DNA of 64,000 bases from NCBI RefSeq assembly GCF_014217335.1, contig NZ_CP060092.1, positions 885,501-949,500 on the forward strand. The letters run 5' to 3'. The stretch comes from Teredinibacter purpureus. Lineage in GTDB: Bacteria; Pseudomonadota; Gammaproteobacteria; Pseudomonadales; Cellvibrionaceae. Shown piece after piece: positions 17,440-27,122 of the stretch (its first letter is position 1; every line of letters starts with the position of its first letter). Position numbers and translations under genes: made by a program. The notes beneath the pieces were generated by a model. That model ran no database searches and was not told the DNA's origin. It saw only the letters and a program-made list of their open reading frames with translations.

Positions 17440-19470
17440 TTACTGAGACTCGCAGGTAGAAACTGAAATACAGCTTTGCGAGTTTTCCCATCCCCACCCA
17501 CTCGTGGTGGTTTCACACATAGGGTAGTCGGTGCCGTACCAGTTACAAACGCTACCGGTGTCTGGAGCAGGTGTTGGTTGTGTTGTTGGTACTGGTGTCG
17601 CCGTAGGTGTACTTGATCCCGATACTGTGCCAAAACCAATTGAGCCGTCGCAGTGCATCATTTCTGTAAGGGTGCCGCCGCCACAAGAATCGTTGCCATA
17701 AGCGGCCGTATTATCGTCTTGGTCTTCGGCTTGGCGAACATCACCGTTAATACTAACGTAATCAACCTGTACGTCGTTATCGCCGCCGTCGTTACGGAAG
17801 ACAACTCGTACTTCACCGGTTGCGTTGGTGTTTACCGCGTACTCTTGCATTGCGGTACTTAACGTCCACGTTTCGATAGTGGCCCCGCTAACGTCAAGGC
17901 TTACCGACTCTTCACCGGTTACGCCGGTCATACGGACTACGATTTCGTTATCGCCGCCGGGTAGTGGTGTTGGCTCGCTTGTGGGTACTGCCGTTGGTTC
18001 AGCGGTGGGCGTAGGCGTAGGTTCAGCGGTGGGCGTAGGCGTAGGTTCAGCGGTGGGCGTTGGTTCAGCCGTTGGAGCAGGTGTTGGGCTACTGCCGGAA
18101 ACATCGCCGAAACCGATTGAGCCGTCACAGTGCATCATTTCGGTGAGTGTTCCGCCGCCGCATGAGTCGTTGCCGTAGGCCGCGGTATTATCGTCCTGGT
18201 CTTCTGCTTGACGAACGTCGCCGTTTACACTCACGTAATCGACTTGAACATCGTTGTCGCCACCGTCATTGGTGAAGGCTACGCGAATGTCGCCGGAGGC
18301 GTCGGTGTTCACCGTGTAGTTCGCCATAGAGGCTGTGAGTGTCCAAGTGGCGATGGCTGCGCCACCTATTTCCAAGCTCACAGACTCTTCGCCTGTTTCG
18401 CCACTCATGCGAACGATAATTTCGTTAGCGCCGGTTGGTTCAGATGTTGGGGCTGGCGTTGCGCTAGGTGTGGGGGTTGGCGCTGTAGTAGGTTCCGGCG
18501 TAGGTGAAGCACCATCAAAATAAGATTTTAACCACGTCATGGCTTGGCTTTCGTTGCCGCCAGACGAGACAATACCGGTATTATCTTTCCATGTTTGGCC
18601 AGAAATATAGCCCCAGAGCGTGACACCTGCGACAGATGAATGCTCCCAAAATGCGGGGAATTTGTCGGCGTAGCGGTCGCGCTGGCTGCTTTCAGAACCA
18701 TTCGCACCGCGAATATCCAGTTCAGCAACATAGATGGGTAGGCCTGTTTCGGCGAGTAAATCTAAGTTTGAGGTAATCTGTGAGCCTGACATGTCATCAA
18801 CGTTAAAACAGTGGGCTTGAATACCTACGCCGTCGATTAGCCCACGGTTGTCGAGAATGCGAACGACATCGTTATAGCGTGAGATTAGGTCGCGATCGTT
18901 AATGACGCCGTATTCGTTGATCAGTAGTTGTGCGTTGGGGCAATGTTGGCGTGCTTTTTCAAAGGACCATACCACCCAATCCCACCCCGTGGAACCATCA
19001 CCACCAAGGGCTTCTCTATAAGAGGCCGGTGCGTGAAACAATTCGTTTACCACGTCAATATATTCAGTATCGGGGTAGCGGTTACAGTAGGCTTGCATTT
19101 GCTCCTCTACTTCTTCTCTTTGTTCGCTTTGGGAAAGGTTACCTATCCAGCTGGGTTCTTGAGAGCCCCAAACAAAGGTATGTTGCTTAAACGGAAAACC
19201 GTTGCTGCGCGCATAATTGTAGGCTGTATCAACCCCGCCCCAGCTCATGTTGTCACGGCTAGGTTCGGTAGCTTCCCACTTACCGGCGTTTTCCGGCGTT
19301 ACTTGGTTCCAGTAGTTACTGAAATTACCCGGCACTGAACCTGCAATAATATTCCCTAAAAATTTACTGTCACCATTCGCTAGTTGAGCGTTAGCCGAAA
19401 ATGCGAGGGTGCTGACAATGGCGGCCGTTAGTAATTGGGCCCCACGTAAAATAGAAGTCTTATTTTTCAT
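17440..19470 (-). CDS. Secreted GH10 endo-xylanase with two CBM60-like modules and a CBM10-like tail
   Basis: 676 residues. A signal peptide ends at SANA/QLA (about 28). The GH10 barrel spans about 30-320, with acid/base Glu in DVVNEL (E143) and nucleophile Glu in VAELDI (E250). A Pro/Thr/Ala linker leads to a first CBM60-like module (about 349-456, with [11 protein letters not shown] and GSIGFG). A longer repetitive PTPTAEP linker leads to a second, nearly identical module (about 507-617). The C-terminus ([11 protein letters not shown]...[10 protein letters not shown]) is CBM10-like, with paired cysteines and exposed Trp. It cleaves beta-1,4-xylan outside the cell, with the modules keeping it on plant cell wall. 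Architecture typical of Cellvibrio-type degraders. Confidence 0.95.
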   Translation of the reverse strand: MKNKTSILRGAQLLTAAIVSTLAFSANAQLANGDSKFLGNIIAGSVPGNFSNYWNQVTPENAGKWEATEPSRDNMSWGGVDTAYNYARSNGFPFKQHTFVWGSQEPSWIGNLSQSEQREEVEEQMQAYCNRYPDTEYIDVVNELFHAPASYREALGGDGSTGWDWVVWSFEKARQHCPNAQLLINEYGVINDRDLISRYNDVVRILDNRGLIDGVGIQAHCFNVDDMSGSQITSNLDLLAETGLPIYVAELDIRGANGSESSQRDRYADKFPAFWEHSSVAGVTLWGYISGQTWKDNTGIVSSGGNESQAMTWLKSYFDGASPTPEPTTAPTPTPSATPAPTSEPTGANEIIVRMSGETGEESVSLEIGGAAIATWTLTASMANYTVNTDASGDIRVAFTNDGGDNDVQVDYVSVNGDVRQAEDQDDNTAAYGNDSCGGGTLTEMMHCDGSIGFGDVSGSSPTPAPTAEPTPTAEPTPTPTAEPTPTPTAEPTAVPTSEPTPLPGGDNEIVVRMTGVTGEESVSLDVSGATIETWTLSTAMQEYAVNTNATGEVRVVFRNDGGDNDVQVDYVSINGDVRQAEDQDDNTAAYGNDSCGGGTLTEMMHCDGSIGFGTVSGSSTPTATPVPTTQPTPAPDTGSVCNWYGTDYPMCETTTSGWGWENSQSCISVSTCESQ
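17985..18085. repeat. Short direct repeats encoding the xylanase Pro/Thr linker
   Basis: The motif GGTTCAGCGGTGGGCGTAGG recurs two to three times with small variations, encoding PTPTAEP units of the second linker. It is an unstable, slippage-prone region within the gene. Confidence 0.75.
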
Positions 19471-19939
19471 AGCATCGATACTCAGCGTAATTTTTTATTA
19501 TGTAAGTAATCGGTCTCGCCCTGGCGTTATGTGTTGTCTAGCAACAGAACTCAACAGTGATTACGACTTTGTCAGCAAGGTAATCCTGAAACAAAGCGAG
19601 GTGTGTGAATAGAGGCCGATAGGCAATGATTTCCATTCAGCGCATCGATTATTCGTGCGCGATCTTATATTGTCAAATTGACTAAAAGAGGCGTGCGGGA
19701 GAAAGGAGAGAGCAAGGTTTGGTTGCGATAGCGATAAAAGAGCTGCTGATATCCTTGTATAGCAAGGTGGTTGAACGGATTGAGATGCGGCATGGAATAG
19801 GCTGTTAAATATTTTTATATTACAAATAAGTGTATTAAATGCCACTAACCTATAGTGAATGGATCTAAAAAATCGTCGATGTTGGGCTAATTTGTATGAC
19901 GAATGTGAGTGTTGATAGGGAAAAGCGAGCTTAAGAAGG
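19471..19939. other. Xylanase upstream region
   Basis: About 470 bases between the start of the xylanase gene and the end of trkH, both on the minus strand. It should hold the xylanase promoter and its regulation, but I see no operator I can name. Open frames here are not protein-like. Confidence 0.45.
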
Positions 19940-21388
19940 TTAACGTCGCCAAAACATGGGCGTGAAAAGCACGAGTAAGGTGAAGACTTCGAGGCGTCCT
20001 AGCAGCATCGCGAAACATAAAATCCACTTAGCGGCGGCATTAATATTGCCGTAGTGAGCGGACACTTCGCCTAGACCTGGGCCGAGGTTATTTAAGCAGG
20101 CGCCAACGGCGGTAAAGGAGGTTATAAAATCTAAACCCGTGCCAAGGAGTAATAAAAACATGACTAAATAGGCCACCACATAGACCGCGAAAAATCCCCA
20201 TACAGCTTCAACAACGCGGTCGGACACGGTTTTTTTACCGATTTTTATGGGGATTACCGCATTGGGGTGAATGAGGCGGTGAATTTCTCGCAGGCCTTGC
20301 TTAATAATAAGCAGTACGCGAATCATTTTAATGCCGCCACCGGTGGAGCCTGCACAACCACCCATGAACGCGAACAGGAATATGAGATAGGGTAAGAAGG
20401 TGGGCCACACGGAGAAGTCTGCAACACCAAAACCGGTGGTAGTTAAAATGGAAATCAGTTCGAACACACCGAACAACACGCTGGATTGTAAATCGTAGGT
20501 GTTAGATGACGCTAGATACCCAACGGTTATCGCCATACCCAGCAGAATCATGCTGGCGTAAAAACGAAATTCTGGGTCATCAAAATAGTGCAGTATGCCT
20601 TTGCTTTGCCAAGCGAAAAAATGGAGGGCGAAATTGATACCTGATAGCACCATAAAAAAGCTGCACACCAGCATGATAGGCCCGCTGTCGTAGTAGCCTA
20701 TGCTTTGGTCGTGCGTAGAAAAGCCGCCAATCGCAACGGTGGAAAACGCATGGCTAATGGCTTCGAAAGGCGGCATGCCAGCCAGCCAGTAGGCGAAGGC
20801 GCAGGCTAATGTAAGTGCTAAATAGATAAGGAACAACGCTTTGGCTGTTTCCGTAATGCGCGGTGTGAGCTTGCTATCTTTAACGGGGCCGGGCGTTTCG
20901 GCGCGATAAAGCTGCATGCCGCCTACGCCGAGCATGGGTAAAATGGCTACGGCGATCACAATAATACCGATGCCGCCCAGCCACTGGAGCTGTTGGCGAT
21001 AAAACAAAATTGAGCGAGGCAGCTGATCAAGCCCTGTTAAGACTGTTGCACCCGTGGTGGTAAGCCCCGAGAGTGATTCAAATACTGCATCGACCACCGA
21101 CATTTGTGTAGCGTCGGCCAACATTAACGGCAACGAACCGAAAAGCGCGAGTACCGTCCAGAATAGTGAGGTAATTAGAAAGCCATCGCGCGTACTTAAA
21201 TCTTGCCGTATACGGTAAACCGGTAACCATGCAATGAGACCGGTGGAAAAGGTAATGCCAAACGCGAGAATAAAGCTGTCGTATGCGCCGTCGCCGTACC
21301 ACAGCGACACAAATACGGGCGGCATTAGCGTTAAGCTGAACAGCATCAGCAAAATACCGAGAACCTTGGCGATAATGGCGTAATGCAT
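19940..21388 (-). CDS. trkH: Trk potassium uptake membrane subunit
   Basis: 482-residue pore-forming subunit of the Trk K+ uptake system in the inner membrane. It has the repeated membrane-P loop-membrane plan with the SF-type filters LTTTGATVLTGL, FSTVAIGGFSTHD, TTTGFGVADFS and FTAVGACLNNLGPG. The TrkH signature FMGGCAGSTGGGIKMIR is present. The ATG overlaps the trkA stop by one base (TAATG), giving tight translational coupling with its regulatory partner. The length matches E. coli TrkH (483). Confidence 0.95.
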   Translation of the reverse strand: MHYAIIAKVLGILLMLFSLTLMPPVFVSLWYGDGAYDSFILAFGITFSTGLIAWLPVYRIRQDLSTRDGFLITSLFWTVLALFGSLPLMLADATQMSVVDAVFESLSGLTTTGATVLTGLDQLPRSILFYRQQLQWLGGIGIIVIAVAILPMLGVGGMQLYRAETPGPVKDSKLTPRITETAKALFLIYLALTLACAFAYWLAGMPPFEAISHAFSTVAIGGFSTHDQSIGYYDSGPIMLVCSFFMVLSGINFALHFFAWQSKGILHYFDDPEFRFYASMILLGMAITVGYLASSNTYDLQSSVLFGVFELISILTTTGFGVADFSVWPTFLPYLIFLFAFMGGCAGSTGGGIKMIRVLLIIKQGLREIHRLIHPNAVIPIKIGKKTVSDRVVEAVWGFFAVYVVAYLVMFLLLLGTGLDFITSFTAVGACLNNLGPGLGEVSAHYGNINAAAKWILCFAMLLGRLEVFTLLVLFTPMFWRR

Positions 21389-22842
21389 TAGAAGAAGGTG
21401 AACCCGACTTGGAATAGCCGCTCAATATCGCGGGTGTAGCGTTTATCAATAAGAAATACGATGACATGATCACCGGACTCGATAACAACATCGTCGTGTG
21501 CAATTAGCACTTCTTGAACATTCTGGCGGCTACCTATGGTTGAAGCGCTCAGCGCTACATTGCCGCCGTGCAGGGTTGTTTCTTGACTGCCGTCTATTTC
21601 GCGCACAATGGCGCCAATGGTCGCGCCTTCGGGTAAGTCGATATCTTCAATGGCGCGGCCTACTACGCGAGAGGTTTTTGCGTCGCCGTGGGCGATTACT
21701 TCAATAGCTTCTGCTGCACCGCGACGAAGAGAATGTACGTTAACAATGTCGCCGCGTCGAACGTGCGTTAAAAGTGTACCTATGGTTGCTAATTGTGGCG
21801 ATATAGCTATATCTATCTCGCCGCCTTGCACGAGATCTGCGTAGGCGGGGTTGCTGATTAAGGTTAATACTTTTCGTGCGCCCATGCGTTTTGCCAGCAT
21901 AGACGACATGATGTTGGCCTCGTCGGAATTGGTGACAGCGAGAAAAACGTCGGTGTCATCAATATTTTCTTCTTGCAGTAATTCTTGGTTCGATGAGTTG
22001 CCCAGTAACACTATGCTATTGGTGAGGCTTTCGGTTAGCTCGTAACTGCGGGCTTTATTCTTTTCGATTACTTTTACCGAATAGTTGCTTTCCAGTTTTT
22101 GAGCGAGACGTAGGCCTATGTTGCCACCACCGGCAATAATAATGCGTTTGTAGGGCCTGTCTACGCGGCGTAACTCGCTCATTACGGCACGAATATCGGC
22201 GCGAGCGGCAATAAAAAAGACTTCGTCATCGGCTTCGATAACGGTAGAGCCGCTCGGCGTTATTGGGCGGTTACGGCGGTAAATGGCGGCTACGCGGGTG
22301 TCTACATTGGGCATGTGCTTGCGTAAAAACCGCAACTCTTGGCCAACGAGTGGGCCGCCGTAAAATGCCTTGACCGCTACGAGTTGCACGGCACCCTCGG
22401 CAAAGTCCAATACTTGGAGCGCGCCTGGCTGCTCGATAAGACGGTAAAGGTAATCGGAAACGATTTGTTCGGGGCTAATAATTACGTCGACGGGTATTGC
22501 GTCGTTATGAAACAACCCTTCGTAGTTTGCGTAGGCTTGTGAGCGAATACGGGCAATTTTGGTGGGGGTACGGAATAGACTATGGGCGATTTGGCAGGCG
22601 ACCATATTGATCTCATCGACCCCTGTTACGGCAATTAGCATGTCGGCGTCTTCAATGCCGGCGCGCAATAGTACTTCCGGATGGGAGGCGTGGCCGCCTA
22701 CAACGCCTATATCGATACGGTCTTGTAGCTCGCGCAATTGGGTATTACTGCGGTCTACCACTGTAATATCGTTTGCTTCGTTGGCAAGGTTTGCGGCCAG
22801 TGTGCCACCTACACGTCCGGCGCCAAGAATAATAATCTTCAT
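21388..22842 (-). CDS. trkA: Trk potassium uptake regulatory subunit
   Basis: 484-residue cytoplasmic NAD-binding regulator that gates TrkH. There are two RCK halves: [13 protein letters not shown] at 7-19 and [13 protein letters not shown] near 239-251 are the two nucleotide-binding Rossmann loops, each followed by a TrkA-C region. Compared with E. coli TrkA (458) there is an extra segment of about 26-29 residues (between GAIVR and EVLIAHDD, near residue 420-448) in the last TrkA-C domain, rich in Ser, Gly and Gln. The rest is well conserved through [12 protein letters not shown] and the terminal [11 protein letters not shown]. Confidence 0.95.
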   Translation of the reverse strand: MKIIILGAGRVGGTLAANLANEANDITVVDRSNTQLRELQDRIDIGVVGGHASHPEVLLRAGIEDADMLIAVTGVDEINMVACQIAHSLFRTPTKIARIRSQAYANYEGLFHNDAIPVDVIISPEQIVSDYLYRLIEQPGALQVLDFAEGAVQLVAVKAFYGGPLVGQELRFLRKHMPNVDTRVAAIYRRNRPITPSGSTVIEADDEVFFIAARADIRAVMSELRRVDRPYKRIIIAGGGNIGLRLAQKLESNYSVKVIEKNKARSYELTESLTNSIVLLGNSSNQELLQEENIDDTDVFLAVTNSDEANIMSSMLAKRMGARKVLTLISNPAYADLVQGGEIDIAISPQLATIGTLLTHVRRGDIVNVHSLRRGAAEAIEVIAHGDAKTSRVVGRAIEDIDLPEGATIGAIVREIDGSQETTLHGGNVALSASTIGSRQNVQEVLIAHDDVVIESGDHVIVFLIDKRYTRDIERLFQVGFTFF

Positions 22843-22863
22843 AATGGTCCGTTAACCGGTAAT

Positions 22864-24192
22864 TTAATCCGGTTCGCTTCCTTTAGCTTTACACAATCGA
22901 GCATAGTAAAAACCGTCGTGGCCACCCACTTGGGGAAACAACTGTCTACCAATGGGCCGAGCAATTCCCCAGCTTGCCGCTATAGGCAGGTGCGTAGCGT
23001 CGGGTTGTTGCGCAAGGAACGCGGTAATAATGCGTTCGTTTTCTATCGGCAATACTGAACAGGTTGCATAAACCAGCACCCCACCGGGCGCCAACGTTTG
23101 CCACAAGGCCGTTAACAGCTGCAATTGTAAGCCACCAAGCTTAGCAAGATCGCTAGGGCGGCGCAGTAGTTTTATATCGGGATGCCGGCGTATAACGCCA
23201 GTAGCGGAGCAGGGCGCGTCCAGCAATATGCGATCGAAAAGTCGTGAATCCCACCAAGCGTCGGTGTCGCCAACGTCCGCCACTTTCAGTGTGGCTTTTT
23301 CGGTGAGTCTCAGACGCGCAAGATTTTGTTCGACGCGCTTCATTCTATTTGCTTCAAGATCAACGCAAGTAAGGGATGAAATAGCGGGTTGGCGCTCGAG
23401 GATATGACAACTTTTTCCGCCCGGCGCTGCGCAGGCATCTAAAACGCGATCGTTAGCTTGGCAATCCAGTAAGGTTGCCGCGAGTTGGGCCGCTTCGTCT
23501 TGTACCGAAAAATGGCCTTGTTCAAAACCTGGGAGCGTACGAATGTCGATACTTTCTAGTAGCCGTATACCTTCGGGTGCGTATGTGAGCGGCTCGGCTT
23601 GAATGCTTAAGGCGTTAAGCTGTTGCACATAATGATCGCGTGAATTGAGCGTAGTATTGATACGCAAGCAAACTGGCGGTTGCAGGTTATTGGCGTTAAG
23701 AATAGCAGCGTAGTGGTCTGGCCAGCTTGATTTTAACTGATCGAAAAACCACTGAGGGTGACTAAAAAGATACGCGTTATCGTGTGTTAGCGTTGTTTCA
23801 ATTTCCGCGCGGTTACGTAAAAAATTACGTAACAAACCGTTAATAAGTTTACTTGCCCACGTTTTTTTTAGTTTTCGGCTAGCGTTGACGCTTTCCGAAA
23901 TGGCAGCATGATCGGGTGTGCGTAAATGAATAATCTGAAACAATCCAATTAAAACCAGCATATAGACGTCGGTGTCTTTAGTGCGCAGCGGCTTATCCAA
24001 TAGTGTCTGTGTGATGGCTTGCAGCTGATGGAAATGCCGCAATGTTCCGAAGCACAATTGCTGGAAAAGCCCGCGGTCGCGTGCGTCTACCTGTTCTAGT
24101 GCGGGTTCAAAAAGTGTATTTAGAGATTGCCCTTTGGTAATAACAGGGACCAATGTTTTTGCCGCTAATGCGCGTATATTGGGGTTGTTCAC
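22864..24192 (-). CDS. rsmB: 16S rRNA m5C967 methyltransferase
   Basis: 442-residue SAM-dependent rRNA methyltransferase that makes 5-methylcytosine at position 967 of 16S rRNA. The N-terminal NusB-like RNA-binding domain spans about 1-140. The SAM-binding motif DACAAPGGKSCHIL is followed by the catalytic block LLDAPCSATGVIRRHPDIK and the second cysteine in VYATCSVLPIENE. It begins 3 bases after the fmt stop, as in the conserved def-fmt-rsmB order. Confidence 0.96.
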   Translation of the reverse strand: MNNPNIRALAAKTLVPVITKGQSLNTLFEPALEQVDARDRGLFQQLCFGTLRHFHQLQAITQTLLDKPLRTKDTDVYMLVLIGLFQIIHLRTPDHAAISESVNASRKLKKTWASKLINGLLRNFLRNRAEIETTLTHDNAYLFSHPQWFFDQLKSSWPDHYAAILNANNLQPPVCLRINTTLNSRDHYVQQLNALSIQAEPLTYAPEGIRLLESIDIRTLPGFEQGHFSVQDEAAQLAATLLDCQANDRVLDACAAPGGKSCHILERQPAISSLTCVDLEANRMKRVEQNLARLRLTEKATLKVADVGDTDAWWDSRLFDRILLDAPCSATGVIRRHPDIKLLRRPSDLAKLGGLQLQLLTALWQTLAPGGVLVYATCSVLPIENERIITAFLAQQPDATHLPIAASWGIARPIGRQLFPQVGGHDGFYYARLCKAKGSEPD

Positions 24193-24195
24193 GCG

Positions 24196-25140
24196 TTAAG
24201 TGCCATCGGTAAAGAGGCTGCCAACAGGGCAAACGTTGCTATGGCCGTTCGCAAACTCGGCAAGTGACATGGCTTTTTTCCCCGGTATTTGTAGGCGTAA
24301 AATGTCGAGCGTTCCGTTGCCGCAAGCAACACGAAAATGTTGTCGGTCGGCCGCGAGTACGGTGCCGGGTTCGGCTTCGCTTAACGTATTGCTACAACGC
24401 GCGTCATGTATTTTAAAGCGTTCCCCGTTCAATAGCGTATAACAAATAGGGAAGGGGTTGAACGCCTTGACCTTGCGTTGAATGAGTTCGGCCGGTTCCT
24501 GCCAATTGATGCGCGCCTCGATTTTTTCAATTTTATGGGCGTAATTGGCGAGCGCATTGTCTTGTATTTCTGGTGTGGCCGTACCGTTCTCTAATTGCTC
24601 TAATACGGCTAGTAGAGCCGGTGGGCCAATATCCGCCAGGCGGTCGTGCAGCTGGCTAGCATCATCATCTTCGGTAACGGGGCATTCTTGTTTTAGCAGC
24701 ATATCACCGGTATCTAGGCCAATATCCATTTGCATAATTGTTACACCAGAAACGGTGTCGCCCGTTTCTATCGCACGCTGTATAGGCGCAGCCCCTCGCC
24801 AGCGAGGCAATATTGATCCGTGGACGTTTAAGCACCCCAAGCGTGGCGCGTCGAGCACGGCTTGTGGTAACAACAAACCATAGGCCACCACAATTAACAC
24901 GTCGGCTTCGAACGCGGCGAGTGTTTGTTGGACATCTTCACTTTTTAAATTAACCGGTTGTAGAACGGTAAGGCTGGCCTCCAAGGCTACTTGCTTAACC
25001 GCGCTGGGTGTTAGTTTTTTGCCGCGACCTGCTGGTCTATCGGGTTGGGTGTACACCGCGAGTATCTGATGTTCACTATTAAGAAGAGCTTGCAGGTGGC
25101 GGGCAGCGAATTCGGGCGTGCCGGCGAACAGTATTTTCAA
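24196..25140 (-). CDS. fmt: Methionyl-tRNA formyltransferase
   Basis: 314-residue enzyme that formylates initiator Met-tRNA with 10-formyl-tetrahydrofolate. The N-terminal hydrolase domain has LFAGTPEFAARHLQAL, the SAVKQVALEA region and the catalytic signature LNVHGSILPRWRGAAPIQRAI with the later D/M-rich GVTIMQMDIGLDTGDML. A C-terminal tRNA-binding domain follows from about 205. The start is an unusual TTG at 25140, the only initiation codon fitting the conserved N-terminus, with AGGT upstream. Confidence 0.96.
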   Translation of the reverse strand: MKILFAGTPEFAARHLQALLNSEHQILAVYTQPDRPAGRGKKLTPSAVKQVALEASLTVLQPVNLKSEDVQQTLAAFEADVLIVVAYGLLLPQAVLDAPRLGCLNVHGSILPRWRGAAPIQRAIETGDTVSGVTIMQMDIGLDTGDMLLKQECPVTEDDDASQLHDRLADIGPPALLAVLEQLENGTATPEIQDNALANYAHKIEKIEARINWQEPAELIQRKVKAFNPFPICYTLLNGERFKIHDARCSNTLSEAEPGTVLAADRQHFRVACGNGTLDILRLQIPGKKAMSLAEFANGHSNVCPVGSLFTDGT

Positions 25141-25203
25141 GAGGTGTTACCTGAATGGGGAGGTCAATGAAGTAAAGAGTGAAAGGCCCGAACGCAATGC
25201 GTA

Positions 25204-25710
25204 TCAGGCCTTGGAACGATGTTGTTTTTCGAGTTTGGTACGAATACGTTGCCGCTTAATGTTCGATACATAGTCGACAAATAACTTACCTTTAAGGTGG
25301 TCGATTTCATGTTGAATACAGACAGCGAGTAGGCCGTCGGGCTCTAGTGTGAAGGGCTTGCCATCACGCCCTAGCGCGTTAACTTTCACATGGCTGGGCC
25401 GCGTAACCTCTTCGTAAAATCCGGGTACCGAAAGGCATCCTTCTTCGTAGCCGAGCAGGTCTTCATCTAGCACCTCGATTTCAGGGTTGATAAACACGAG
25501 TGGTTCGTTTTTATCTTCGCTGGTATCAATAACAATGATCTGCTCGTGTATATTGACTTGTGTAGCGGCCAAACCAACGCCTGGCGCGTCGTACATCGTC
25601 TCGAACATATCATCAATAAGGGTGCGAATACGGTCATCTACCTGTGCAACAGGTTTTGCAACAGTGCGTAATCGAGGATCTGGGAATTCTAATATCGGTA
25701 ACAATGCCAT
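25204..25710 (-). CDS. def: Peptide deformylase
   Basis: 168-residue metalloenzyme removing the formyl group from nascent peptides, the step paired with fmt. All three motifs are present: [18 protein letters not shown] (metal-binding Cys) and QHEIDHLKG (two metal-binding His and catalytic Glu). It lies 63 bases upstream of fmt and begins the leftward cluster, divergent from the lysM gene, so the 185-base gap at 25711-25895 carries promoters for both directions. Confidence 0.97.
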   Translation of the reverse strand: MALLPILEFPDPRLRTVAKPVAQVDDRIRTLIDDMFETMYDAPGVGLAATQVNIHEQIIVIDTSEDKNEPLVFINPEIEVLDEDLLGYEEGCLSVPGFYEEVTRPSHVKVNALGRDGKPFTLEPDGLLAVCIQHEIDHLKGKLFVDYVSNIKRQRIRTKLEKQHRSKA

Positions 25711-25895
25711 TACGTGACAAACTTCTAGTAACTAGCTAACTTTCGCTGCTAACATTATGATCAAACAGGAGTTATACTGTTTTTGTTAAGCCGGACGCAA
25801 GGGGTTTATGCAACTACCTGCGCGACTGTGCGGGGTTCGTTGACTATTATAACGGTTAATGGGCTTTAGCGCCGAATTGGAACAGGATTCTTTAG

Positions 25896-26933
25896 ATGAA
25901 AAAGCAAATTTCGGGCTTGCTCGCTGCTCTGGCCCTGACGACAGCGCAAATATTGCCCACGGTTACAGCAGAAGAACCCCAATTACGCGATACCGTTCCA
26001 ACAATCCATACGGTTGTTAAAGGTGATACATTATGGGATATATCGGCTAGCTTCCTTAAAAATCCGTGGATGTGGCCAGAAATCTGGCATGTAAATTCCC
26101 AAATTGATAACCCCCATCTTATATACCCTGGCGATGTTATTCGCTTGATCTACCTAGAAGGTAAGCCCCGTTTGACGCTCGAAACGGCTGGCCGAATCTA
26201 CAAACTCAGCCCAGAAGCCCGCGTGTTAACACAGGGTGAAGCGATTAAAACCATTCCTCTCGATGCCATTAATGCCTTTCTTTCGCGTAGCCGCATTACC
26301 GAAGAGAAAGAGTTGGACGCTGCACCTTACGTGTTATCCGGTATGGATGAGCACCTTATTGTTGGTGCTGGCGATAAATTGTATACCCGCGGCACTTTTG
26401 TTGATGGGCCACGCGTTTACGGTGTGTACCGTAAAGGCGAGGAATTTATAGACCCCGAAACGAACGAGAAACTCGGTGTACTGGCAGAAGATATAGGCAC
26501 TGCAGAGCTGCTAACCATCGCGGGCGAAATTGGCACTATGAAGGTGTCGCGTACTACTGAAGAAATTCGCGCCGGTGATCGCTTGCTACGTCATGAAGAG
26601 CGTTCTATTGCCTCTACTTTCTTTCCCTCTCCTCCGTCTAAAGATATTAACGGCGTTATTTTAGCGGTAGAAAAAGGCCTGCACCAAGTAGGCAACATGG
26701 ATGTTGTGGTGCTCAATCGCGGTAATCGCGAAGGTATGGCAGCCGGGAATGTAATGGCTATATACAAGCGTGGCGGTAAAATCCGAGATCGTATTACCGG
26801 TGAGCGTGTGCAACTTCCCGACGAGCGCGCTGGTGTATTGATGGTTTTCCGCGTTTTCGAAAAAGTTAGCCTAGGTATTGTTTTAGAAGCCTATCGTGGC
26901 ATTTCGGTTGCAGATTACGTACGTAACCCCTAA
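25896..26933 (+). CDS. LysM-domain exported protein
   Basis: 345 residues. A signal peptide ends around TVTA/EEP (about 25). A LysM peptidoglycan-binding domain spans about 37-87 (TVVKGDTLWDISASFLKN...HLIYPGDVIRLIYL), followed by a longer region of unknown function (about 100-345) that ends in strands. It sits between def and dprA exactly as in many Pseudomonas-like genomes. AGGATTCTTTAG precedes the ATG. Probably a periplasmic cell-wall-associated protein; the C-terminal role is unknown. Confidence 0.9.
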   Translation: MKKQISGLLAALALTTAQILPTVTAEEPQLRDTVPTIHTVVKGDTLWDISASFLKNPWMWPEIWHVNSQIDNPHLIYPGDVIRLIYLEGKPRLTLETAGRIYKLSPEARVLTQGEAIKTIPLDAINAFLSRSRITEEKELDAAPYVLSGMDEHLIVGAGDKLYTRGTFVDGPRVYGVYRKGEEFIDPETNEKLGVLAEDIGTAELLTIAGEIGTMKVSRTTEEIRAGDRLLRHEERSIASTFFPSPPSKDINGVILAVEKGLHQVGNMDVVVLNRGNREGMAAGNVMAIYKRGGKIRDRITGERVQLPDERAGVLMVFRVFEKVSLGIVLEAYRGISVADYVRNP

Positions 26934-27122
26934 TATCTCATTTTACTAACATAGCTACAGGGCGACCCCCGTAGCTATGATTTTAGTCCAATCAGCGCAA
27001 GATGAACTTACGCTGCACGCCTGTTGTTTTGGCTATGGTTTGTACGCTTTACGCCACTTCCTTCGCCTCTGGGTACCTAACATCGCCCCAACAGAAATTT
27101 TCAGGGATGGAATACGCGCGTT

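Noticed and set aside
19561..19845. 94-codon minus frame upstream of the xylanase
   Set aside because: Lies in the presumed regulatory region and lacks a ribosome site and protein-like sequence.
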